Assembly: GCF_001431295.2 (NCBI RefSeq)
Contig: NZ_LKAJ02000001.1
Span: 2,418,001-2,482,000, forward strand
DNA: 64,000 bases
Source of the DNA: Candidatus Berkiella aquae
Lineage (GTDB): Bacteria; Pseudomonadota; Gammaproteobacteria; Berkiellales; Berkiellaceae
Reading direction: 5' to 3'
This document shows positions 25,207 through 36,300 of this stretch, in pieces. A program made the position numbers and the translations under genes. Each line of letters starts with the position of its first letter. Position 1 is the stretch's first letter. Below the pieces are notes generated by a model. The model was given only the letters and a program-made list of their open reading frames with translations, ran no database searches and was not told the origin of the DNA.

Positions 25207-27258
25207 TCAATCCCTAAGTTTGGCACTAAATTCCTTTTCTAATCCGTTAACGATAGACAGGATAATTTCGTCAACTTCTTGATCTACTAGAGTGCGTGAA
25301 GGATGTTGTAAAATCAATCCGATCGCGATACTTTTTCTTCCAGAATCAATGCCTTTACCAGCGTAAACGTCAAAGATGGATATCTCCCTCAAAACAGAGT
25401 CAGCTGATTTTCTGACGTAATTGATTAAATCAGCGCCCAAAATCTTTTCATCCACAATGACAGCGATGTCTCGTCGAATTTCTGGAAATTTAGAAGGACG
25501 TTCAAAATGAAGCATCGGTGCCAGGCTAATAGCTTTTTGTTCCATCTCAAATAAATATACCGGATGGTCTATCCCCAATTCTTTTTGAATGCGGGGATGC
25601 AAGCGGCCTACCGTACCAATCACTTGATTACCCGTCTGTATTGCCGCACATTGACCTGGATGACAAGCACTATGCTCGGTTGCGACAAATGTCAGCTTGT
25701 CTTTATGTCCCAGCCAGTGCCATAGATGCTCAATCGGTAATTTGGCATCAAAAAAATCCGCAATCCGAGGTTTGCCATCCCAGTTTTCTTGTGTGACCGT
25801 CCCGCTGATTAAACCACCTACCCAATTTTTTTGTTCCAGCTTATCTTTGTGCTGGTGGAAACACATCCCAACTTCAAATATCTTGAGGCGTGTTTGTTGG
25901 CGATTTTGATTATAAATCAACGTACTGAGTAGTCCCGGCCATAAACTCACCCGCATCACCCCCATATCCGCTGAAATAGGGTTTAATAGCGGTAAGGCAG
26001 ATTGTTGCGGGAAAAGTTGTTTTTGCAAATTATCATCAACAAAACTATAGGTAATGACTTCTTGATAACCTAAATCCACTAAAGCCCTTTTTATCCGGCT
26101 AACAGGAACTTGCGACTGAGGAGTCTTAATAAATTCAAGATGTGCTAAAGGCGCATGCGTTGGCACATTATTGTAGCCAATGATACGCACCACTTCTTCA
26201 ACTAAATCAATTTCACCGTTTAAATCATAACGATAAGAAGGCGGTAAAACTTCCCACTGCTTATCTTCTGCCTTATGAGTACCCTCTATCACTTTGCAGC
26301 CCATGCGGTGCAAAATTTCTTTGACATTTTCAGGTGCTAAACTTTCACCTAACATTTTTTGCACTCTGGAATGATGTAATACAATTTTTGCCTGTTTAGG
26401 TAAAAATTCCGGTTTTTGTACCTCAGTGATAGGGCCTGCATTGCCGCCACAAATTTCTAGAATTAAGTGGGTTGCACGTTCTATCGCTTGCGTCTGTAAC
26501 TGTGGATCAACACCGCGCTCAAAACGAAATGATGAATCGGTATGTAAGCCATAACGGCGTGCTTTACCGGCAATAAGTTCAGCACTAAATAATGCGCTTT
26601 CTAAAAAGAGATTAACGGTTGATTCACTCACCGCACTCTCAAAGCCACCCATAATACCTGCCATGGCATGGGCCGCTTTTTGATCCGCAATGACGAGTGT
26701 ATCTGGTTGTAAAATAACTTTTTGTTGATCAAGTAGTTTAATCGTTTCATTCTTTTTCGCTAACCGAACTTCAATGGTTCCTGAAAGCTTGTCAGCATCA
26801 AAAGCATGCATCGGCTGACCTAATTCCAGCATCACAAAATTCAAAATATCGACAACAGGATGCAATGAACCAATATCACTTGCTGCTAAGTGTTCTACTA
26901 ACCAAGCAGGTGTTACAGCATCTTGTCGAATATCACGAACTAAACGCCCTACATACCGTGGACATTCAGCTTGGGCTTGGATCTCCACCTCAAAGGTTTT
27001 TTCGATGCTTGGTTTGATTGTAGGAATTTTATGAGCAGTCACATTTAATTTATTTAAAGCAGCAACTTCTCTGGCAATGCCTAAAATACTAAGACAATCG
27101 CCTCGATTAGGGGTTAAATCCACTTCAATTAAAGTGTCTTGCGCTGTTTTCTCAACGCTATCAACTTCTAAACCCGCCATGGTTAACTGTTCTGATAGCT
27201 GCTCGGTAGTTAACGACGGATTTACCCATTCCCGCAACCATTTTTCACTGAATTTCAC
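25207..27258 (-). CDS. pheT: Phenylalanyl-tRNA synthetase beta subunit lacking the internal tRNA-binding domain
   Basis: This subunit forms the alpha2-beta2 enzyme that charges tRNA-Phe and carries editing (B3/B4) and anticodon-binding functions. The protein has 683 residues against about 795 in Escherichia coli. The shortfall is one block: [12 protein letters not shown] and [14 protein letters not shown] are followed directly by [16 protein letters not shown], which in E. coli lies about 110 residues later. The missing block is the EMAP/OB-fold tRNA-binding domain. B3/B4 ([12 protein letters not shown]), B5 ([19 protein letters not shown]) and the C-terminal FDX-ACB domain are present. It starts with GTG at 27258, two bases after the pheS stop. 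Confidence 0.96.
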   Translation of the reverse strand: MKFSEKWLREWVNPSLTTEQLSEQLTMAGLEVDSVEKTAQDTLIEVDLTPNRGDCLSILGIAREVAALNKLNVTAHKIPTIKPSIEKTFEVEIQAQAECPRYVGRLVRDIRQDAVTPAWLVEHLAASDIGSLHPVVDILNFVMLELGQPMHAFDADKLSGTIEVRLAKKNETIKLLDQQKVILQPDTLVIADQKAAHAMAGIMGGFESAVSESTVNLFLESALFSAELIAGKARRYGLHTDSSFRFERGVDPQLQTQAIERATHLILEICGGNAGPITEVQKPEFLPKQAKIVLHHSRVQKMLGESLAPENVKEILHRMGCKVIEGTHKAEDKQWEVLPPSYRYDLNGEIDLVEEVVRIIGYNNVPTHAPLAHLEFIKTPQSQVPVSRIKRALVDLGYQEVITYSFVDDNLQKQLFPQQSALPLLNPISADMGVMRVSLWPGLLSTLIYNQNRQQTRLKIFEVGMCFHQHKDKLEQKNWVGGLISGTVTQENWDGKPRIADFFDAKLPIEHLWHWLGHKDKLTFVATEHSACHPGQCAAIQTGNQVIGTVGRLHPRIQKELGIDHPVYLFEMEQKAISLAPMLHFERPSKFPEIRRDIAVIVDEKILGADLINYVRKSADSVLREISIFDVYAGKGIDSGRKSIAIGLILQHPSRTLVDQEVDEIILSIVNGLEKEFSAKLRD

Positions 27259-27260
27259 GA

Positions 27261-28286
<1,026 letters not shown>

Positions 28287-28301
28287 TCACCCATACAGCA
28301 A

Positions 28302-28387
28302 GGGCGGCCCCAAAGGTCCGCCCCTACAAAAAAACATTCGTTAGGTAAGGGACGGCCTGTGCGTGCCTTGCGAAGGCATGCCGTCCC
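28302..28387. repeat. Two GC-rich hairpins in the rplT-pheS spacer
   Basis: On the minus strand a hairpin (28349-28387, arms GGGACGGC/GCCGTCCC) is followed by a second one (28303-28324, arms GGGCGG/CCGCCC). Composition is much richer in G+C than its surroundings, which suggests inserted palindromic repeat units. One frame through them reads MGRHAFARHAQAV...NVFL (ATG about 28389, stop TAG near 28326). I think this is a by-product of the repeat. They sit where pheST attenuation occurs in enterics, but I see no Phe-rich leader peptide. Confidence 0.6.
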
Positions 28388-28397
28388 ATTAAGGCAA

Positions 28398-28757
28398 TTA
28401 AGCTGCTAAAGCCTTTTTAGCTCGCTCTGCAATTGCTGCAAACGCTGGCATATCAAATACCGCGAGTTCAGCAAGCATTTTACGATCGACTTCGATTTCC
28501 GCTTTTGCTAAACCTGCAATTAAACGGCTATAGGAGATACCGCATTCACGCGCACCCGCATTGATACGTACAATCCATAATGAACGGAATTGACGTTTTC
28601 TTTGCTTTCTATCGCGATAAGCATATTGCCCTGCGCGTTGTACCGCTTGTTTTGCTGTTTTATAGGCTCTAGAACGTGCACCATAATAGCCACGTGCCGC
28701 TTTAAGGACTTTTTTATGACGTTTTTTTGAGGTAACGCCGCGTTTTACTCTTGCCAT
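28398..28757 (-). CDS. rplT: 50S ribosomal protein L20
   Basis: The 119-residue protein binds 23S rRNA early in large-subunit assembly, and in E. coli it also represses its own operon. The sequence is typical: [38 protein letters not shown], then [16 protein letters not shown] and the helical C-terminal domain ending with [16 protein letters not shown] precedes the start. It follows rpmI by 13 bases in the standard infC-rpmI-rplT order. Confidence 0.97.
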   Translation of the reverse strand: MARVKRGVTSKKRHKKVLKAARGYYGARSRAYKTAKQAVQRAGQYAYRDRKQRKRQFRSLWIVRINAGARECGISYSRLIAGLAKAEIEVDRKMLAELAVFDMPAFAAIAERAKKALAA

Positions 28758-28770
28758 GACTTATAACTTC

Positions 28771-28995
28771 CTATTCGATGCAGAACATACGATAAATGGA
28801 TTTCACATCACACTCTTTCAGTACACCATTGGCTTTTGCATGACGCATTTGCTTGGTGGTGCGCTTGGTATTGATGTGGTTTCTGTTTGCACGGCGAAAA
28901 CGCACTTTACCATTGGCAGAGATTTTAAAGCGCTTCATAGCGCCACGGTTGGTTTTTAATTTAACCTTACCTTTTTTAGTCGATTTAGTAGGCAT
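28771..28995 (-). CDS. rpmI: 50S ribosomal protein L35 (slightly extended)
   Basis: The 74-residue basic protein has the L35 pattern KTNRGAMKRFKISANGKVRFRRAN, HINTKRTTKQMRH and a divergent C-terminus. It is about ten residues longer than the usual 64-65, through MPTKSTKKGKVK at the N-terminus and a changed tail. GGAG precedes the start by six bases. Its place between infC and rplT confirms the identity. Confidence 0.93.
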   Translation of the reverse strand: MPTKSTKKGKVKLKTNRGAMKRFKISANGKVRFRRANRNHINTKRTTKQMRHAKANGVLKECDVKSIYRMFCIE

Positions 28996-29026
28996 TACTT
29001 ACTCCGCATTCTTTATGTTTTTAATG

Positions 29027-29560
29027 TTACTTTTTAGGAGAAATAATCATTACCATTTGCTTACCTTCAAGTTTAGGTTCTTGATCAATTACCCCAAACC
29101 CGACGATATCTATTTTAATTCGTTCTAAAAGGCGGCTACCCAACTCTTTATGAGTGATTTCACGACCTTTGAATCGAATGGTAACTTTTACTTTGTCTCC
29201 CTCTTCTAGGAAGGAAATAAGGTTGCGTAGCTTTACCTTATAATCCCCTTCGTCCGTCACTGGACGTAATTTTATTTCTTTAATTTTTTGGATTTTTTGC
29301 TTTTTCTTGGTTTTCTTTTCATCAAACAAGAATTTGCCAAAATCCATAATCCGCACAACTGGGGGTTCTGCATTTGGAGAGACTTCTACCAAATCGAGTC
29401 CCAGGAGCTCAGCTTTACGTTGCGCTTCTCGCTTTGTCATGATACCGACATGATTACCAGGTCCTAACGTAGTTAGAGTATTCTCTGGATCGACAAGTCT
29501 AACATTCAATGCGGTAATAGCATCATTAACGCGTATGCGCGGTTTTTTCGTTGTATTAAT
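29027..29560 (-). CDS. infC: Translation initiation factor IF-3 with AUU start codon
   Basis: IF-3 binds the 30S subunit and checks start-codon and initiator-tRNA pairing. The first ATG-like start within the frame would omit the conserved N-terminus. The frame extends upstream to ATT at 29560-29558, giving [20 protein letters not shown], with GGGGGA seven bases upstream, exactly the rare AUU initiation used for infC autoregulation. This gives 177 residues, the normal length. [20 protein letters not shown] and [18 protein letters not shown] are signature segments. It begins 15 bases after the thrS stop. Confidence 0.95.
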   Translation of the reverse strand: MNTTKKPRIRVNDAITALNVRLVDPENTLTTLGPGNHVGIMTKREAQRKAELLGLDLVEVSPNAEPPVVRIMDFGKFLFDEKKTKKKQKIQKIKEIKLRPVTDEGDYKVKLRNLISFLEEGDKVKVTIRFKGREITHKELGSRLLERIKIDIVGFGVIDQEPKLEGKQMVMIISPKK

Positions 29561-29575
29561 GGTCGTTATCCCCCT

Positions 29576-31483
29576 TTATTGTTTCCTTTCACACTCAGTA
29601 GTGAGTTTATTTACAAACTCATCTATTGTCATACTACCCAAATCCGCCCCTTCTCGGGTTCTTACCGATAAAGTTTGTTGATCAACTTCTTTATCGCCCA
29701 CAACAAGCAGATACGGAATACGCTGTAGAGTGTGCTCGCGGATTTTAAACCCTATTTTCTCGTTTCTCAAGTCAGTAACAGCCCTAATTGCATTCGATCG
29801 TAAGATTTCTTCAATTTTTGCAACATATTCTGCCTGTCTATCGGTAATATTCAGGATTGCAACTTGGATTGGCGCTAACCAAAGTGGGAAATTACCAGCA
29901 AATTCTTCAATCAAGATACCAATGAAACGCTCAAGTGATCCCAGGATAGCACGATGGAGTATGACGGGAACCTGTTTGCTGCCATCTTCAGCAATAAAAT
30001 GGGCATTTAGACGGTTAGGCATTGAAAAATCGACTTGGACCGTACCACATTGCCAAACACGACCAATACAATCCTTTAAGGAAAATTCAATTTTAGGCCC
30101 ATAAAAAGCACCTTCACCTGGATGCAGCTCCCAGTTTAGCCCCTTATTATTTAAAGCAATTTCCAGCGCTTTCTCCGCTTTATCCCAGATTTCATCTGAG
30201 CCAACCCGATGTTCAGGCCTGGTCGATAACTTAATGAGGATTTCTTTAAAGCCAAAATCGGCATAAACTTGATAAAGTAAATCAATGAACTTAGAAACTT
30301 CTGATTGGATCTGATCTTCAGTACAAAAAATATGCGCATCATCTTGTACAAAGTTTCTAACTCGCATCATGCCATGTAAGGCACCCGAGGGCTCATTGCG
30401 ATGGCAAGAACCAAACTCTGCTAAACGAATGGGTAATTCGCGATAACTACGCAATCCATGATTATAGATCTGAACATGGCAGGGGCAGTTCATCGGTTTC
30501 ACCGCGAAAACACGCTCATCATCTGTCACCGTAAACATGTTTTGTCCAAACATTTCCCAGTGACCTGAACGTTCCCATAAACTTCTATCAACCATTTGTG
30601 GGGTATTCACTTCTTGATAACCATGGTTGACTAATAAGTGGCGAATATATTGCACGATTTGCTGATAAATCACCCAACCTTTAGGATGCCAAAAAATCAT
30701 GCCAGGGGCTTCATCTTGCATATGAAGCAAATCAAATCTTTTCGCTAATTTACGATGATCACGTTTTTCGGCTTCTTCGATGCGAACCAGATATTCTTCT
30801 AATGCCTTTTTATTCTGCCATGCTGTGCCATAAATTCGTTGCAACATCTCATTCTTGGCATCACCACGCCAATAAGCGCCAGCAACTTTAAGCAGCTTAA
30901 ATGCTTTAATTTTACCCGTGCTAGGGGTGTGTGGACCACGGCATAAATCAATAAAGTCCCCTTGTTGATAAAAAGTCAGGGGCTCCCCTTCAGGGATCGC
31001 TTTTATGATTTCAACCTTATAGTGCTCACCCATCTTATTGAATTTTTCAATAGCATCACTTCGAGAAATTAAATGACGACTCACGGTTAAATCTTGTTTA
31101 GCTAATTCAGCCATCTTCTCTTCAAAGCGGGTTAAATCTTCCGTGGTGAAGGGGCGTGAAAAGGCAAAGTCATAATAAAAACCATCTTCAATGACAGGAC
31201 CAATGGTAACTTGTGCTTCTGGATAAATAGATTGCACTGCATGAGCTAATAAATGAGCGCAAGAATGGCGAATGATTTCCAACCCTTCTGCATCTTTATC
31301 AGTCAAAATAACGAGTTGGCTATCTTTCTCGATCAAATAGGACGTATCGACTAATTTACCATCCACCTTGCCGGCCAATGCGGCATTGGCTAAGCCCTTT
31401 CCGATACTTTCTGCAACCTGCTGCACGGTAACCGGATGATCAAATTGCTTTTGACTACCATCTGGCAAAACTACGGTTGGCAT
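29576..31483 (-). CDS. thrS: Threonyl-tRNA synthetase
   Basis: The 635-residue class II synthetase has full length and all domains: the TGS domain (1-60), the editing domain with [12 protein letters not shown], and the catalytic core. In the core the zinc ligand region is [13 protein letters not shown] and motif 2 is [19 protein letters not shown], followed by the anticodon-binding domain ([13 protein letters not shown] ... [14 protein letters not shown]). The start at 31483 has AAGGGG six bases upstream. First gene of the thrS-infC-rpmI-rplT-pheS-pheT-ihfA cluster. Confidence 0.97.
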   Translation of the reverse strand: MPTVVLPDGSQKQFDHPVTVQQVAESIGKGLANAALAGKVDGKLVDTSYLIEKDSQLVILTDKDAEGLEIIRHSCAHLLAHAVQSIYPEAQVTIGPVIEDGFYYDFAFSRPFTTEDLTRFEEKMAELAKQDLTVSRHLISRSDAIEKFNKMGEHYKVEIIKAIPEGEPLTFYQQGDFIDLCRGPHTPSTGKIKAFKLLKVAGAYWRGDAKNEMLQRIYGTAWQNKKALEEYLVRIEEAEKRDHRKLAKRFDLLHMQDEAPGMIFWHPKGWVIYQQIVQYIRHLLVNHGYQEVNTPQMVDRSLWERSGHWEMFGQNMFTVTDDERVFAVKPMNCPCHVQIYNHGLRSYRELPIRLAEFGSCHRNEPSGALHGMMRVRNFVQDDAHIFCTEDQIQSEVSKFIDLLYQVYADFGFKEILIKLSTRPEHRVGSDEIWDKAEKALEIALNNKGLNWELHPGEGAFYGPKIEFSLKDCIGRVWQCGTVQVDFSMPNRLNAHFIAEDGSKQVPVILHRAILGSLERFIGILIEEFAGNFPLWLAPIQVAILNITDRQAEYVAKIEEILRSNAIRAVTDLRNEKIGFKIREHTLQRIPYLLVVGDKEVDQQTLSVRTREGADLGSMTIDEFVNKLTTECERKQ

Positions 31484-31565
31484 GACGTCCCCTTATCTCC
31501 CACAAAATGAATAAGAATACGAGAAAATGAGCCTATTGACAAAGCGCAAAATAGTCAATTAACTA

Positions 31566-32825
31566 TCACATCTGTTTCTTGCGCATCATTCTAGGACTGG
31601 CTGAATCACATTTGCGTTCAACTCTTTGCTTCGTAACACAAGGATGCTGATAAGTAAGAACCGTTGCTGTCGCCACATTCTCCACCTTTTGAACCACGCT
31701 TTCTTGTAGTATTATTTTTTGAATACGCACACTCAGTTCAATTTCTGCAATGCCAGATAATAAATCCTGATTAATAGTTGGATCACTCTTAAGCTGTTCG
31801 CACAGATATAAAATCAAATCATCAGTGTCCTTTCTTATTCGAACATCAAACGCTAATATGTCTTTGAGAATTTCATGGAGCTTGGGATCGATCACAAGCT
31901 GATATCTCTCTAGCCAAGACATGACATCAAAGCATTTGCCCTCTTGAATAGCATCAATTGAATCATCTTGATAAAGATCATAAAGATCATCAACTGCTTG
32001 ATCGGTGATATCTAATTGAAACAAACACATTACCGCTAAAGCATAAGTATCCGATAATTTCGAATAATAATTTTTTAATAAGATTTCAGGGCTCACAAAC
32101 CCCGGTGTTCCTTGAGGCTTTACACCAATAACCCCTTGGCTATTAGAGGGCATATTTTTGGCAAAATCGGTATCAAGGAGTTTAATAATGACTTTATCAT
32201 TCTCAATAGTGGCCGCTAAATTTTCTGCTTTTAGATCACAATGCAAGGCGCCATCTTGATGAAGTTCTCGTACTCTTAAGCACGATTTTAATGCTAAAAG
32301 ATACCGTGTTTTTAAAGGAAACCTTTCATTCTCAATGAGATCAAAAATAGTATCGCCACGCCATTGCATGACAGTATAACGTTTTTGGTATCCGGCTAAT
32401 ACTTTAGGAACAGATGATTGAAACGGTACACCCTGTTTACTGCCCACCGTAATCGTCATCAGATTTCCAGTTCTAAGGCCTTGGCTAATAATCAAACCAT
32501 CTTTGCGTGCAATTTGGTAATCGTCGGCATTTTCATTTTTGAGAGGACCAAATTCAATTTTAAGTGCCACAACCTCGCCAGCTCTTGTCTGGCCCTTTTT
32601 AACAATGGCATTACTTCCTAATGCAGGCTCGGTATCTCGTCGATTAGAAATGGCATAAATGATTTCATCGATAATCACGAAAGAATGATGTCTTGCCGTT
32701 AAATGAGGAATTTTATTACCCGTTTGGGGATTGCGTATCGCTTTTTCGAATTTAGTGCCGCTTGGCTTACCGGTGAGAAATGCTTCAGCTTGTTGCCAAT
32801 CTTGCTCGGTTAATTTAAATACCAT
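31566..32825 (-). CDS. Eukaryotic-like protein kinase, putative effector
   Basis: A 419-residue protein with a Hanks-type kinase core that is divergent at the front. VALKI carries the ATP-anchoring Lys (K89). The catalytic loop is HCDLKAEN (residues 195-202, so HRD is HCD and the catalytic Asp is 197). The DFG equivalent is DFA (220-222), and GTPGFVSPE (239-247) is the activation-segment APE region. The first 70 residues are an extra domain. The glycine loop is unclear. The length and solitary position resemble Legionella LegK-type effectors rather than regulatory PASTA kinases; no membrane segment is seen. AAGGGA precedes the start. Confidence 0.75.
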   Translation of the reverse strand: MVFKLTEQDWQQAEAFLTGKPSGTKFEKAIRNPQTGNKIPHLTARHHSFVIIDEIIYAISNRRDTEPALGSNAIVKKGQTRAGEVVALKIEFGPLKNENADDYQIARKDGLIISQGLRTGNLMTITVGSKQGVPFQSSVPKVLAGYQKRYTVMQWRGDTIFDLIENERFPLKTRYLLALKSCLRVRELHQDGALHCDLKAENLAATIENDKVIIKLLDTDFAKNMPSNSQGVIGVKPQGTPGFVSPEILLKNYYSKLSDTYALAVMCLFQLDITDQAVDDLYDLYQDDSIDAIQEGKCFDVMSWLERYQLVIDPKLHEILKDILAFDVRIRKDTDDLILYLCEQLKSDPTINQDLLSGIAEIELSVRIQKIILQESVVQKVENVATATVLTYQHPCVTKQRVERKCDSASPRMMRKKQM

Positions 32826-32904
32826 CTCGTTCCCTTAGCGATTAAGTTTTGTCACTCATTTTGCCATCCTTGCGCCATAAGTGACAAGCTTTTTAAGTAG
32901 CTAT

Positions 32905-33876
32905 TTAGCTATGTAATTTTGCTGAAATATCTAACGCCGATTTGGCGATAAATCTTTGTTGATAACGCTCTGCAATTTTTTCTTCTATTGGTTGTGCACA
33001 CTGTTTTTCATAAAGTGGCAGTAATCCCTCTACTCGACGTGGCGCTAAGCGAATACCAAAATGCTCGACCAAAAGTTTGCAATACTCCTTTGCATCCACA
33101 TCTTTTGAACTCTTCACGACGTTTTCTTTTCCATTAACTATTTCAATTTGCTTGAACGTATTTTCAACCAACATCACTCTGCCATTTCTAAGAGGCTTCG
33201 TGCAAAACAACGTTTTAACAAAAAATGACTCAGAATTTGTTGATGTATATAAATTATTGACCTCATAATCGCTTTCTTCATAAGTGATTTGATGATTGAA
33301 AGCATATAATCTTTCAAATTTTCCTCGGGTTAATTTCTGCAATTCATATTCGTTATCCTCATCAAGCACCAATCGATAAGTATGGCCACCTTGGGTTTGT
33401 TCCTGATTAACAATCATTTTTAAAGGCGCTATTTGACCTGGGCCACCAAACCCAACATCCCCCAAGAAAAGCTCACCTTTTATATCAATCGTTAACAGTC
33501 GATGTGCTGGCGCTCGCTTGGGTCCTTCAAATCCCCATAACACGCTGGCTTTATGCGCATAGACTGTAAAACCAATAGTCGACAATGCTGCTGCAAACAA
33601 CTTATTCATTTCATAACAATAGCCACCTCGATTATTCTCAACAATCTTCTTGAACACATTAGCCATCGAGATATCCAGCGGTTTTGAGGTGTCGTGGGTC
33701 AGATCTAAGTGTAAGCTTAAATCTTCGAACGGCACATTTAATGTATGTGCTTCATGTAACAGGGTCAACGTTGCATAATCAGGTTGTAAAGCTTGCTCTG
33801 GGTCTAAACCAATTCTTGCTAAATACGCTTTTAATTGTAAGGGCGTTAATTTTTCAACATTTGTTATCGTAGGCAT
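32905..33876 (-). CDS. nat: Arylamine N-acetyltransferase (NAT) family protein
   Basis: The 323-residue cytosolic enzyme would transfer acetyl (or other acyl) groups from CoA to arylamines or hydrazines. The papain-like Cys-His-Asp triad is visible: Cys87 in RGGYCYEMN, His125 in RAPAHRLLTI and Asp140 in LGDVGFGG. The N-terminal helical bundle (LKAYLARIGL) fits the family, whose usual length is 260-290; about 40 residues are added at the C-terminus. TTGGAG precedes the start. It is divergent from a LysR regulator that may control it. Confidence 0.88.
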   Translation of the reverse strand: MPTITNVEKLTPLQLKAYLARIGLDPEQALQPDYATLTLLHEAHTLNVPFEDLSLHLDLTHDTSKPLDISMANVFKKIVENNRGGYCYEMNKLFAAALSTIGFTVYAHKASVLWGFEGPKRAPAHRLLTIDIKGELFLGDVGFGGPGQIAPLKMIVNQEQTQGGHTYRLVLDEDNEYELQKLTRGKFERLYAFNHQITYEESDYEVNNLYTSTNSESFFVKTLFCTKPLRNGRVMLVENTFKQIEIVNGKENVVKSSKDVDAKEYCKLLVEHFGIRLAPRRVEGLLPLYEKQCAQPIEEKIAERYQQRFIAKSALDISAKLHS

Positions 33877-33920
33877 CTCATTTCTCCAAAACGGTTATTT
33901 GCATCAATTTTTTTAAATAG

Positions 33921-33932
33921 CTTAATATTAAG
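33921..33932. promoter_or_regulatory. Palindrome between nat and lysR-type gene
   Basis: CTTAATATTAAG is a perfect 12-base palindrome in the 128-base divergent spacer and is a reasonable candidate for a LysR-type operator. Assignment rests only on symmetry and position. Confidence 0.3.
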
Positions 33933-34004
33933 TTTTGCTAGTGTAATTCGTAAAACTGTGTTAAGAAATCAAAATGATCTGTATAGATGGTTCAAATTAT
34001 TTGA

Positions 34005-34925
34005 ATGAGAAAAATTACCCTAGAAGCCCTGCAAGTCTTAGAGGCGATTAACCGCTGTGGTACTTTTGCCCTTGCTGCGAAGGAATTACATAAAGTCCCT
34101 TCTGCGCTTACCTACACGGTTAATAATCTTGAACAACAGTTGAATGCCACTCTATTTGATAGGAGCGGTCACCGTGCCAAGCTAACGGCAATTGGGGAAC
34201 TTCTATTAAAAGAAGGACAAAAATTACTCATTAGCGCTGAGCAATTAGAAAAGCGTATTGAGTTGCAACAAAAAGGCTATGAAGAGCAATTACTGATTGC
34301 CTACGATCAACTCATCCCCTTTCATAATCTGATTTTCTTGATCGAAGATTTTTATCAAGCTTGTCCGGAAATTGGACTCAAAGTAACAGGGGAAGTACTC
34401 GGAGGTTGTTGGGATGCCCTGCTCTCTCACCGCGCAACCCTTGCTATTGGCGTAACAGGTGAAACCCCCTTACGAGATGATATTGCCATGTTACCGTTGG
34501 GGCCTATTGAATTTGCCTTTCTAGTTGGCAAGCATCATCCCTTAGCTAATCATCAGCAAACACTAACTAATAACGAGATTTCAACTTATCGCAGTATCGC
34601 AGTTGCAGATTCTACTCGAGGATTAACAACACGATCTTCAGGCATCTTGCCAGGACAAAGCATTTTAACAGTCAATACCATGCAAGAAAAAATTGATGCG
34701 ATGATAGCAGGCCTTGGCATTGGTTATTTGCCTTTGACGCAAGCAAAACCCTATATTAAATCAGGTGAACTTATCGAAAAAAATGTACAACGCTTGAAAA
34801 CCAAAGGAATCGTATCACTCGCATGGCGCCCTTCACTTATTGGCAAAGCAGGTCTTTGGTTTATCGAGCAATTATCTAATAAAACCATAGCCAATCGAAT
34901 TTTAAAAATGAGTAATTTTGATTAA
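34005..34925 (+). CDS. LysR-family transcriptional regulator
   Basis: The 306-residue regulator has an N-terminal winged helix-turn-helix (residues about 5-65: LEALQVLEAINRCGTFALAA, VPSALTYTVNNLEQQLNATLFDR) and a linker helix. A type 2 periplasmic-binding-like effector domain follows (residues 95-300, for example YDQLIPFHNLIFLI and GLGIGYLPLTQA). It resembles the YhaJ/DhaS-type branch. It is divergent from the NAT gene, its probable target. The last four bases overlap the convergent SDR gene. The ribosome binding site is weak. Confidence 0.9.
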   Translation: MRKITLEALQVLEAINRCGTFALAAKELHKVPSALTYTVNNLEQQLNATLFDRSGHRAKLTAIGELLLKEGQKLLISAEQLEKRIELQQKGYEEQLLIAYDQLIPFHNLIFLIEDFYQACPEIGLKVTGEVLGGCWDALLSHRATLAIGVTGETPLRDDIAMLPLGPIEFAFLVGKHHPLANHQQTLTNNEISTYRSIAVADSTRGLTTRSSGILPGQSILTVNTMQEKIDAMIAGLGIGYLPLTQAKPYIKSGELIEKNVQRLKTKGIVSLAWRPSLIGKAGLWFIEQLSNKTIANRILKMSNFD

Positions 34926-35791
34926 CCATTAATAATTTCCCCACCATTGGGGTGTAATACTTGCCCTGACATATAGGAAGAATCGCTAGATGCTAAGAAA
35001 ACATAGCATGGCGCAACTTCCTTCGGCTCACCTGCTCGTTTCATTGGTGAATCTGAGCCAAATTGCGCAACTTCCTCTGCTTTAAAAGTCGCAGGAATTA
35101 AAGGCGTCCATATTGGCCCAGGCGCTACAGCATTTACCCTGATCCCTTGTTTAATTAAATTATTTGCCAATGATCGAGTCAAGCTAACAATCGCCCCTTT
35201 CGTTGCAGAGTAGTCAATTAAATGTGCACTCCCGCGATAGGCGGTTACCGAAGTTGTGTTAATAATGCACGAACCTTCTTTTAAATAGGGTAAAGCATAT
35301 TTAATCATATAGAAACAGGCAAAAATATTCGTGCGAAATGTTATTTCTAAATGCTCAAAAGTGATGTTTTCAAATTTATCTTCAGGATACTGCCTAGCTG
35401 CATTATTCACTAAAATATCAAGTTTTTTAAATTTCTTTATGGTTTCTTTGACAATTTTCTGGCAAAATTTGGGTTCACTAATATCTCCTGCTAAAGTAAG
35501 ACAATATTGGCCTGTTGATTCCACCATTTTCTTGGTTTCTTTAGCATCTTTATCTTCATCAAAATAGCTTATAACCACATTGGCACCCTCTAAAGCATAG
35601 TGCATTGCAATTGCTCGACCAATGCCACTATCACCTCCGGTAATAATGGCTACTTTTCCTTGTAATTTTTCACTGGGTTGATAATGGTGATCGACATATT
35701 CTGGTTTAGGCACCATTTTAGATTCAATACCAGGCTGAGGTCTTTGCTGTTGCTTGGGCCTTACATTCTTTTTGGGATTTTTAATAGGCAT
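34922..35791 (-). CDS. SDR family oxidoreductase, YghA/GSP39-like
   Basis: The 289-residue NAD(P)-dependent dehydrogenase has a 40-residue N-terminal extension (KNPKKNVRPKQQQRPQPG ... YQPSEKLQGKVAIIT), the hallmark of the YghA/GSP39/YhdF branch. It shows TGGDSGIGRA, the NNAARQ segment, the catalytic Tyr-Lys in YSATKG, and the C-terminal SSYMSGQVLHPNGGE. Such enzymes are often stress-induced. GGGAGG precedes the start by five bases. The stop overlaps the end of the LysR gene on the opposite strand. Confidence 0.9.
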   Translation of the reverse strand: MPIKNPKKNVRPKQQQRPQPGIESKMVPKPEYVDHHYQPSEKLQGKVAIITGGDSGIGRAIAMHYALEGANVVISYFDEDKDAKETKKMVESTGQYCLTLAGDISEPKFCQKIVKETIKKFKKLDILVNNAARQYPEDKFENITFEHLEITFRTNIFACFYMIKYALPYLKEGSCIINTTSVTAYRGSAHLIDYSATKGAIVSLTRSLANNLIKQGIRVNAVAPGPIWTPLIPATFKAEEVAQFGSDSPMKRAGEPKEVAPCYVFLASSDSSYMSGQVLHPNGGEIING

Positions 35792-35820
35792 CAGATCCTC
35801 CCAAACAAACTGAACAACTG

Positions 35821-36033
35821 TTATTTAACTTTGACCGATTTTCTTAAGAAGAACAGCACACCGCCGAGTACAAAACTGATAAGTGATAGTATGATAAAGA
35901 TTTTGGAAAAAAAGGTAACCGCCACCACAATACCACCTGCTGCGAGAAAAGCAAAAAGAACACCTAATAGCACGCAAAATATTGACATAACCGTTGTGAA
36001 ATTAACATGAAGTGATCGAAAGCGGATAAACAT
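35821..36033 (-). CDS. Small two-helix membrane protein
   Basis: The 70-residue protein has two hydrophobic segments (IFCVLLGVLFAFLAAGGIVV and IFIILSLISFVLGGVLFFL) and a basic end (RKSVKVK). Translation might instead begin at the internal ATG before SIFC. It lies 18 bases after the DUF1328-like gene on the same strand, which suggests a common transcript. No family is recognised. Confidence 0.6.
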   Translation of the reverse strand: MFIRFRSLHVNFTTVMSIFCVLLGVLFAFLAAGGIVVAVTFFSKIFIILSLISFVLGGVLFFLRKSVKVK

Positions 36034-36051
36034 ATCTTGTCTTACTCCAGC

Positions 36052-36240
36052 TTATTTCTGTTTGCTTTTAACCATGCGTTTTAGAATGTCGAGAATGAAA
36101 AATAGTATGCTTATTGCTAACGCAATAAAGAACACGATTTTTAATACATATGAAATTCCACCTGCAGCAATACTTAACATAAATACCACTGCAAAGGCTG
36201 CAAGCGCAATGGCTAAAAATATAGCAGCATAATGTAGCAT
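36052..36240 (-). CDS. DUF1328/YtjA-like small membrane protein
   Basis: The 62-residue protein starts MLHYAAIFLAIALAAFAV and ends with a second helix (IVFFIALAISILFFILDIL), followed by RMVKSKQK. The start and the two-helix layout match DUF1328 (YtjA) proteins, which are common, conserved and of unknown function, often linked to envelope stress. GAGG precedes the start by five bases. Confidence 0.72.
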   Translation of the reverse strand: MLHYAAIFLAIALAAFAVVFMLSIAAGGISYVLKIVFFIALAISILFFILDILKRMVKSKQK

Positions 36241-36300
36241 AATAACCTCATCACTATTTTACTGTAAAATATCCCAGAAATTCTTCAAAAATAAATTATC

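Noticed and set aside
25697-25909. 70-codon plus-strand open frame inside pheT
   Set aside because: A shadow of the conserved pheT coding sequence on the other strand.
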